From Onchidella celtica (Eukaryota; Mollusca; Gastropoda; Systellommatophora; Onchidiidae): a stretch of DNA of 64,000 nt. Shown here piece after piece: positions 56,713 through 64,000 of the stretch. The stretch covers positions 24,896,224 through 24,960,223 of the forward strand of contig OZ007582.1 of NCBI GenBank assembly GCA_963931925.1, given 5' to 3'. The number at the start of each line of letters is the position of its first letter. Position 1 is the first letter of the stretch. Position numbers and translations under genes: made by a program. The notes below the pieces were generated by a model. That model did no database searches and was not told the origin of the DNA. It saw only the letters and a program-made list of their open reading frames with translations.

Positions 56713-57347
56713 CAACTGGTAGATTTTGGTCTTCTTAAGAAACGACTAGATCAGATGCTCTGCGGGTCCACGTCAGAAAATAATTCTTTCATGGATCCGC
56801 GAGCATAATGCTTTCTTTGGATGTTCGCAAAATCCACACATTCTATTTAAGTGTGGGTGACAGTTAGCTGGCAGCCACACGCGATACATTCGCGGAGATC
56901 TGATTGAGGGGTGATTTCAAGCACTGGAAGTATTAAAATCTATATCTAAAATTTTGAATCTAGGAATCAAAACAAATAAACTGTTTAAAAATGACTGGCG
57001 ATATCCAACAACTTCCAGATGATATTACCAAGGACTATTCATGACCACAGAGTGTTGGTACATAAATGGGATAGCTTATATTTAATTTATATATGATATA
57101 CAAGTCGTTACTCTAATTATGCAACCTGTTAACACTAACAGTCCCAAACAACAATTACGATTATCATGAAACAATTTCAATTGATTTGGTTGCTCTCATA
57201 AAATAAAAGCATTGTTTATTCCTTTTCACCCCGATGTAGTCCCACACAGGTCACACAATACACGGTAGAACAAGAGAAAGCAGCCCAAGTTTTATTAGAT
57301 AGTTCTGACAATTGCACAACAGAAACATGTTTTCATAGCAACACTAC
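56713..57347. other. Intergenic, no gene recognised
   Basis: AT-rich, no ORF of note and no element end recognised. Confidence 0.35.
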
Positions 57348-59730
57348 CGGTGTAACAGGCCAAAATATACCCCCCGCTCAGACAATACCCGGAGTTAAAC
57401 TGGCCTAGCCCAGAATATACCCCGGGGTATATTCTGGGCTAGGCCAGTTTATACCCCGGGGTTACTTTGGGCTAGGCCAGACTATATCCCCCCAGTCCAG
57501 ATTATACCCCCTACGTTAAAAAAACAAAAAACAAGTCAAGACCACAGTTTATTTCAGCCTGTTCTTTATCCCTGTCATCAGATATCATAATACATATATC
57601 AACACATTCTTGACACCCATAAATCTTAATACAATTTAGAGGAAATAATAATAACAATTTATTTCAGCCTTGGTTTAAATTGGTGTACATACATACATTC
57701 TCGACTCCTGTTAATCATGATACATTTTAGAGGAAACAAACATGCATTAAAATGCGTTGATATACAAAAGGGTTTCAAACTGATATGATTAGACTTCAGC
57801 ATTAATTTCACTCGTGTCTGTTGATATTATTATTATTATTTTGATAATTGGTTGGCCATGAGTAAAACATGCATTGTATGTGTTTGCTTTGTATTGTTTG
57901 GGTTTTATTTTTCACGCGTGGTTTTGCAACATACAATCTTTTCTTTTTGCCCAATTTTGACTTTGCTTATAGCCCTGCTGCGACCCCACAGTTTTTCTGT
58001 GGTTTTTATGATATTAAGTGTATGTCAGTGCCAAACAAACAATACAGTGTAAATTTTACTCAAGGGCAACCAACTACAAAAACAACAACAACATGACAAC
58101 GAACGTGAGTGAAATGAGGGTTAAAGTTGAATCATATCAGTTTGAATGGATATTCACCTCATCGCATATTAATACATAATAATGGATATTTTTTCCTCTG
58201 AATTGTATTATGATTTATGGAAGTCAAGAATGTATGTATGTAGGCTTATGTATTACTATGGTGCCCGTTGACAGTGATTAAAAAAAAATGAATTAAACTA
58301 TGATTGAAATAAACTGTGGTGTTTAGGCCAAACTGTATTCCACCAGTCTAGATATTCAGGTAAAATATTCAAGGATACAACATTAAGTTTTAAAAATTTT
58401 ATTTCACCCACAAGTGACATGCCTTTATTCACTATAACACATAATTGCAATCTTTCAGTTTCAAATGCCCTGCAAACTAATCCAGTGCCTTAAACCATCA
58501 GCTGCATGAAATGTGTACCTTTCAACAAATAAGCTATCAAAGAGTTTACTAACAAGAAATATTAACGCAACATGATCCATCGAAGTTTTGCCATAATATA
58601 CTGTAATTACTTTCTGCAATGCACTGTTGTCTCAGTGGATTTAATCTGTCAGTTTTCACGGCTATCAAAGCTACTTTACTAAAGCTTTCTGTCCAGTTCT
58701 ACTTGAATAGCTGAAAAGATTTAACACATTTTTTATTTTACATATACTTTACTATTATGGTACACACACTTTGCTGCTTATAGATGCTAGAATGATGTGC
58801 AGGTCATTTTTACATTCCCTCTTATCTTTATAATATTCCAAGATGATGATGATGATGATTCTGATATTGATTATAATTCTCTTTATTTTCAAGAGTAAAT
58901 AAGATGATTTCGTGTTCTTATTTTTTATTACTGTATATTACAGGTTAGCACTTTGTAAGGTCTCAAGTGGAACAGGACAGGTTAAGTTCATGATGTGAAA
59001 AATTTTTAGTATGTATTTAGTTTCATGTGAAGTATTTAATGTCTTCTGGATGATGGAATTGCACCATCTGTCAGGTGGGTTATTGAAATGTTGTTGTTAT
59101 TGCTTTCTCGTGTGTTCTTTTCCGGCCTTTCCTCTCTGCATCATTGTAACTTTATATGTAGATCTAATTGTTCTGACATTTCAAGCACATTTCTGAATTT
59201 CAAAAATTAAAATAAAATTCAGATGACTTTACACTTATGAGTCTTATAATTATTTCATACCTTGCCACTATGTATATGTTAGTGGGGCCAAACAAAAAAA
59301 AGTACAATATATGTTTAACTCATGGACAACTAATTATAAAAAAACAAACAAAAAAAACAATAATAATACCAACGGACACAAGTAAAATTAGTGTTAAAGT
59401 CTAATCATATCAATTTGAATGGATTTTCAAACCTTTTGTATATCAATGCTTTTTACTGCATGTTTATTTCCACTCAAATGTATCATAATTTACAAGCGTC
59501 AAGAATGTATGCTTCAATATGATACCTGATGACAGCGATAATGAACAATTTAAACTAAAGTTGAAATAAACTGTGGTCTTGACTGGTTTTTAAAAAAAAA
59601 GTAGGGGGTATAATCTGGACTGGGGGGGGGGGGTATAGTCTGGCATAGCCAAAAGTATACCCCAGGGTATAATCTGGCGGTTTAACCCCGGGTATAGTCT
59701 GGCGGGGGTATAATCTGGCCTGCTACACCG
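57348..59730. mobile_element. Foldback (long inverted repeat) element, copy 3
   Basis: Left end CGGTGTAACAGGCC and right end GGCCTGCTACACCG, about 2.4 kb. A perfect 54-bp subterminal palindrome lies at 57397-57450. Its right arm is the reverse complement of the left arm of copy 2 (for example TGTAGATCTAATTGTTCTG at about 59157 against the complement at about 32800). It has been invaded by or recombined with the dispersed CACAGTTTTTCTG repeat (57878-58017). The right end lacks the 54-bp palindrome. No transposase; no clear target duplication. Confidence 0.8.
57878..58017 (+). repeat. CACAGTTTTTCTG dispersed repeat inside foldback copy 3
   Basis: GTTTGCTTTGTATTGTTTGG ... GACCCCACAGTTTTTCTGTG closely matches 15165-15290. 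It is absent from the corresponding place in copies 1 and 2. Confidence 0.7.
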
Positions 59731-62616
59731 CCACATGGTTGGCTGCGTCAGTCTCTCACCCATTGAATTATTGTATAATAAAATAAACTATCAATACACA
59801 TCACAAGGACTGATCAGCCATACGGTATATCTGAAAAATCTGGAATATGGAAGATTCACTGGGTTCAAAAGTTAAGTTTTTAAATTTTATTTTTAATATC
59901 AGGTTCAATCTGTGTGTCTTGAGGCCTGAACCTCCTTGAAACATTTCATGCACGATGGAGGCGGGGGGGGGGGGGTCTTGACTGAAACAGGATAACAGAT
60001 GACACAAGACACGTTCCTCCACTGAGAAGAAATTAAAATAGATTAGTCCAAGGTGATAATTCTCGACCTTTGTGATACTAAACCTTGGTAAAAACTCCCC
60101 GTTTAGTGGAAATGACTTACTGATGCACATGACATGTTTCAAAAGTGTGTACACAGTCTGCACTTATTGAACTAAGTACAACCAGAGTAATACTCCCAAA
60201 CTGTCAGTGTTTGTGAAAGGAAGGTCTGATCAACAAGAAAAGTGCTGGCCAATGATCACCGATGATTTGATTAAGCATGAAAAAATATAAATTTTGACCT
60301 AAACAAGCAATGCAATTAATCCCAAGCATCAGAATAGATCGGGCATCAAAATTCTCATACAGCCGATTGAGACATGAAATTAATGTGGAATGATAACGGG
60401 CTGTTTTCTTAGCCATGAGTTCTCCAAACTTCTGCCGTCACCATGGTTCATAGCTCTGGTTCATGTCCTGACATTTGGGAATGTACTCGTTATTCCAGTA
60501 AACATTTAAAATCATTAGCTTGCTGGAAATGACAAAACGCTTCGAACATTACAGCGCAGAAACCTGATGAAATATGTGAAACTGTAAGACACGACGAGAT
60601 TTGGCTCACCAGTGATTACTGGAAGTGTAAAATAAAGATAATATGAAATGAGCCTTGCATAGTTACACGGCGTGTCTGAAAGATGTAGGTTATAGCAATG
60701 GAAGATTAGAAAAATGCGTTTTGAGATGTCGCAAAATTTCTCTTATGCTTATACAGATACATGGGCCCTTATAGTTATACAAACTATCTATAGGACGAAA
60801 ACTAAAAAAAAAAAAAAAGTGCACGATACTGCATGGCATCTCACGGGGATAATGATGAATGGACAAAATGCAAAGGTCCCAAAAGTTACATTATAATCAT
60901 CAGTCATATTGTAACAGAGTTAATACCAACACTCTCGATGAATACTAAAGGACAATTCATGAATTTCACATTGTTACGAAGCCCCCTGCTCCCGCCTGTC
61001 TGCCTATTAAAACCGATTTGTCCCAAAACTGGCCTTAACACACCGTGCTTATTATGGTTCAAAATATAGTGCTTCAAAGGCTGCCTTTGGTGTAAAACAG
61101 TTTGACCTGCTTTTAGTCTGTTGTTGTAACTGTATCGTATTAGAAGCCTCCTTCATTTCGTGACTTGATGTACAATCTCCTGCAAAATATAATGCAAAGA
61201 AGACGGCCATTGTGTAAGAAATGACTGTTTCAGGAACATCGTCCGTCGCTGCTAACGCAACAAGTGAACAAAATGCCCGGCCCCTCCTTTTCTACTTAAA
61301 ACACCAATTGCAACACTGAGCCATCAGCTTAATTATCTAAAAGGCGCCACGAGGCCACTGAGTGCCAAGATATTTCTGGAGAAGCAACTTATTATCATGC
61401 ACTGTTGTTTGCCCAACCTATCTCTCTTTATGCGTCGACTCACAATGCTCTTAATTTATCAGTAGGGCCTATCTGTCCTATGCTCTGTGCACGCTTCACC
61501 TCTCTAACTCTTGCATGAGGTTAGGTCATAATGCAAGTATTTCTGTTATTTTACTTCATCATAATAATCTACCTTTGTCAGTTTCACTCATCTTTCATTC
61601 TCAAGATAAATTAACACCATGTCACAGACAGGAAAAAGATTATGCTGTAATCATCTAGGAAAAAACAAGCAGTAACAGGCAGTATTAGAACGAGACATTC
61701 TAAAAAGCAACTTAAACTTGCGACAGTTAACGTGTGCATGAAAATAAGCGATTACACATTAATGTGGACGTGGAAATTTATAATTAAAAACAAAAAAAAG
61801 CTCCAGAGAAAACAGAACTGTACAGCTTCTAAATTTAGCTTATTATGAAAGTTATATTTGAGCACGTCCGACAAATTATCCAGAATGTACTCACCTAATC
61901 AATGAACATTTTACTAATGTTCCTTACTATGGTACTTCGCTTAATATGCCTGTTATTGAGTTCTGATACGTTTATGTAATAATGCTCTTATGTATATGCT
62001 CTTAAACGCTCTGTGAAAAAGAACTCCCCACAAGGAATAGTAAAGTGATTTTTATCTTATCTTAAAATAAGAGAATAGTGGTCTTTGAAATCTTTCCGTG
62101 CACATAATATCATAATATGTATAAAATTAGTAACACAGAAGGCATATTGCAGAACTCTTGTTAACAGTCTCCACACAGATCGAATGCCTTCCATTTTTGT
62201 CCCGCCCCCTTTAGTTGTGTATAATTATGTCCATGGTCCCGCCCTGCTTTCTACTTCAACCCAGATCTTTTTGTACCACTGCAGCTCATGTAGCTCAGAT
62301 TTACTTGAAATTTTGAAAGTCCATTCTTTTCAACACGGGGAAGGTTCTTTTTAACTTAAGAGACCCCGGAGACTTGAAGTGATGGATTTAGTACCGGTAT
62401 GCTTTTTGCTATCGATTTCGCCTACGATCCCTTCATTTACCAGCGCAAGGGCACATGACGTCATCATTTGAACAGGGAGAGGCCTACACTAGACTATCCA
62501 CTCTGAGTCGACATGGCATGGTGCGCACAGTCGTAATGTGTACTGTTAACAACGACTTACTTTCTTTCATCTTTCAATAAAAGACGACCCCTTCCCTCCA
62601 CCCTCTTTTCCCTCAG
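59731..62616. other. Intergenic or intronic, no gene recognised
   Basis: Poly-G at 59960-59975; otherwise AT-rich DNA with short ORFs of no recognisable similarity. The end of the region (62560-62616) contains a good branch-point/pyrimidine-tract context for the exon candidate that follows. Confidence 0.35.
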
Positions 62617-62742
62617 GTGGTTGTTACGGAAAAGTGAAGATGCAGGGAGTGCAGAATGGGATGAAGCTGGTGGGCAGGCCAATGGAAATTTTACCTCGGC
62701 AAAGTCAAGATTTTTATTCAAAAAGTGGCCCTCAGTGTTAAT
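62617..62742 (+). CDS. Candidate internal exon of an unidentified gene
   Basis: A strong 3' splice site (pyrimidine tract ending TCTTTTCCCTCAG, AG at 62615-62616) precedes, and a GTAAGAAA donor (GT at 62743-62744) follows a 126-bp segment that is open in two frames. One reads LLRKSEDAGSAEWDEAGG..., the other CYGKVKMQGVQNGMKLVGRP... with a stop just before the donor. I recognise neither. Splice-site quality is the only evidence; it could be chance. Confidence 0.28.
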
Positions 62743-62859
62743 GTAAGAAATATATTATGTCTGTCTGCTTGAATTTTGTGGGTGACACTACCCATCTCGG
62801 TACTTTTGATAACCTAACTTTTTGTGCTGATTCCTTTCCATATGTCGTGGTACCTCTTA

Positions 62860-63125
62860 GAGGGATTCGTTTTTTTCAATTTTCACCGGCAGCGGCCTTG
62901 TTAGGCCTGCTCTTCTCGACTTCAACTGCCAAGATATCTTTAACGTGCACGCGGGCCATCCGAGTTTTCCGGACTTATCCGAGAAGACTAGGTGCTTGAT
63001 CCTACCTACCATAGGATCCGGGACAGGAACTATCCTCAAATTTTCAACACGCCTGCACCAACCGGGAAACAGACCCGGTACCTTCGCATGCGAGACGAGC
63101 ACCTTGCCTCTAGATCAACGTGTCC
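62860..63125 (-). repeat. tRNA-derived SINE
   Basis: On the minus strand a tRNA-like head runs from about 63120 down: an A-box-like region GAGGCAAGGTGCTCG, an anticodon-stem-like CTCGCATGCGAAGG (63096-63083) and a T-arm CCGGGTCTGTTTCCCGG (63078-63062), most like tRNA-Ala. It is followed by a tRNA-unrelated body containing GTAGGTAGGATCAAGCACC, GCGTGCACGTTAAAGAT and GTCGAGAAGAGCAGGCC, ending in a short A-rich tail near 62870. The T-loop deviates from GGTTCGA, so it is not a working tRNA gene. Confidence 0.65.
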
Positions 63126-64000
63126 CCTTCATTAGTTAATAACTGTTAAACTGCAACTTTAAAAAAGAGAAAAACCCGACAATGCGCAGTTGATTGATTG
63201 TGAAATAGTTAAGAACTTAAAAGCAACCAATTCATAAACCAATGAAAGGTCCGTACAACAATATGAAATCTATATGTATGAAACCACTTCTGTCGTATTC
63301 ATACAAAACTCACCTCGCTATATCAGACCTTATACTGTATCTGGGCACAAGAGGTGCTCGTGGATTAATTATGTCGGCCATTTCGAGTGCATTACGGATG
63401 ACGTCATTCGGGTGATTTCCTGCTTTTTTAATCCTGTTCGCCAAATCTCTGATGAATACACATGACCAATGATTGATTCTCCTCTTTGCAGATTCGAACT
63501 CGTGTGCAACAAACATAGACTTTTGTAGTGCAGTAATAAGTTTTCTAGGAAGATATCTTAGAAATAAGATTTTATCCGCTATTTAAAGTGATTTGTGTTT
63601 TTGTTACAATGTAATTGACAAAGAAGTCATCATTGTCTACGGCTGTCTCAGAGAATAAGTTGTTTTACTTGCTGACAATATTGGAAGTTGTTTTTCCAAC
63701 CGACACGGTAAAAAAAAAATAACCACAAATATTGATCATGTGATCAAATGTCCGATTAACATAAACAGCATTAATATTATGCTTATACATTATAACTGCG
63801 CGGCCAGTGAAATTATAGGGATGATACTTGCAGATAAATAACGTCATTAATTCGGCTAGTATGTAATGAGGTCGTTTATTCAGGATTGAAAACAAAATAA
63901 CTGGCTTCCATTGTACAGTGTTCTCTGACAATACTACTGTGCTTATATTAGCAAAAAGGGAAAAAAAATGTCTCGTATTCGTAATCCTCATCATGGTTCT
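63126..64000. other. Unassigned end of window
   Basis: AT-rich; opposing ORFs at about 63274-63516 have no recognisable similarity. No element end or exon supported. Confidence 0.3.

Noticed and set aside
62860-63125. A functional tRNA gene
   Set aside because: The T-loop and D-arm deviate from consensus and the head is fused to a SINE-like body.
1-64000. CRISPR arrays, bacterial operons, ribosome binding sites
   Set aside because: No regularly spaced repeats with unique spacers and no prokaryotic gene organisation; the sequence is eukaryotic with introns and animal transposons.

Overview
The window reads as intron-rich, transposon-dense nuclear DNA of an invertebrate animal. A lophotrochozoan, probably a mollusc, is the best guess: A+T-rich intergenic DNA, simple repeats, a tRNA-derived SINE, and element families familiar from marine invertebrates. 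This is inference from family content; no marker gene fixes the taxon. There is no sign of operons, ribosome binding sites, CRISPR arrays or rRNA.

Layout. 1-1.54 kb: right arm of a long foldback (palindromic) element lying in an intron just beside a Ly6/uPAR-type exon (1562-1699, minus). 2.4-11.4 kb: a complete, apparently very young LTR retrotransposon (2819-11204) with a single 1570-codon ORF in the order Gag-protease-integrase-RT-RNase H (integrase before RT, Gmr1-like). It sits inside a much older, broken gypsy-type RT. 12-31 kb: mostly non-coding, with microsatellites, a solo LTR (15584-16817), an IS630/Tc1-type transposase fragment, a nested palindromic MITE cluster beside a THAP exon, a possible 2.3-kb LTR, and inverted dispersed repeats. 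32.2-35.2 kb: full-length foldback element. 36.5-42.8 kb: a minus-strand hAT transposase pseudogene split by about 4 kb of inserted DNA that carries a decayed copy of a large nuclease-like gene. 43.9-44.8 kb: RNase H domain of a non-LTR retrotransposon. 46.5-50.7 kb: a 1.1-kilocodon intact ORF of that same nuclease-like family between imperfect inverted repeats. 51.7-55.6 kb: three TIR elements, two carrying PIF/Harbinger-type remnants. 57.3-59.7 kb: third foldback copy. 62.6-63.1 kb: a possible host exon and a SINE.

How the parts relate. Almost everything recognisable is mobile DNA at different stages of decay, with clear nesting. Only the Ly6/uPAR exon, the THAP exon and a candidate exon at 62.6 kb look like pieces of host genes. 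The most unusual item is the nuclease-like family. Its C-terminal half carries, in order, the acidic motifs of the FEN/XPG 5'-nuclease fold. One copy is intact and flanked by inverted repeats; a second, broken copy lies inside an unrelated transposase gene. I infer, but cannot prove, that it is mobile. Second is the LTR element with its rearranged pol order and indistinguishable LTRs. Boundaries given for dispersed repeats and decayed genes are approximate because they were judged by eye.
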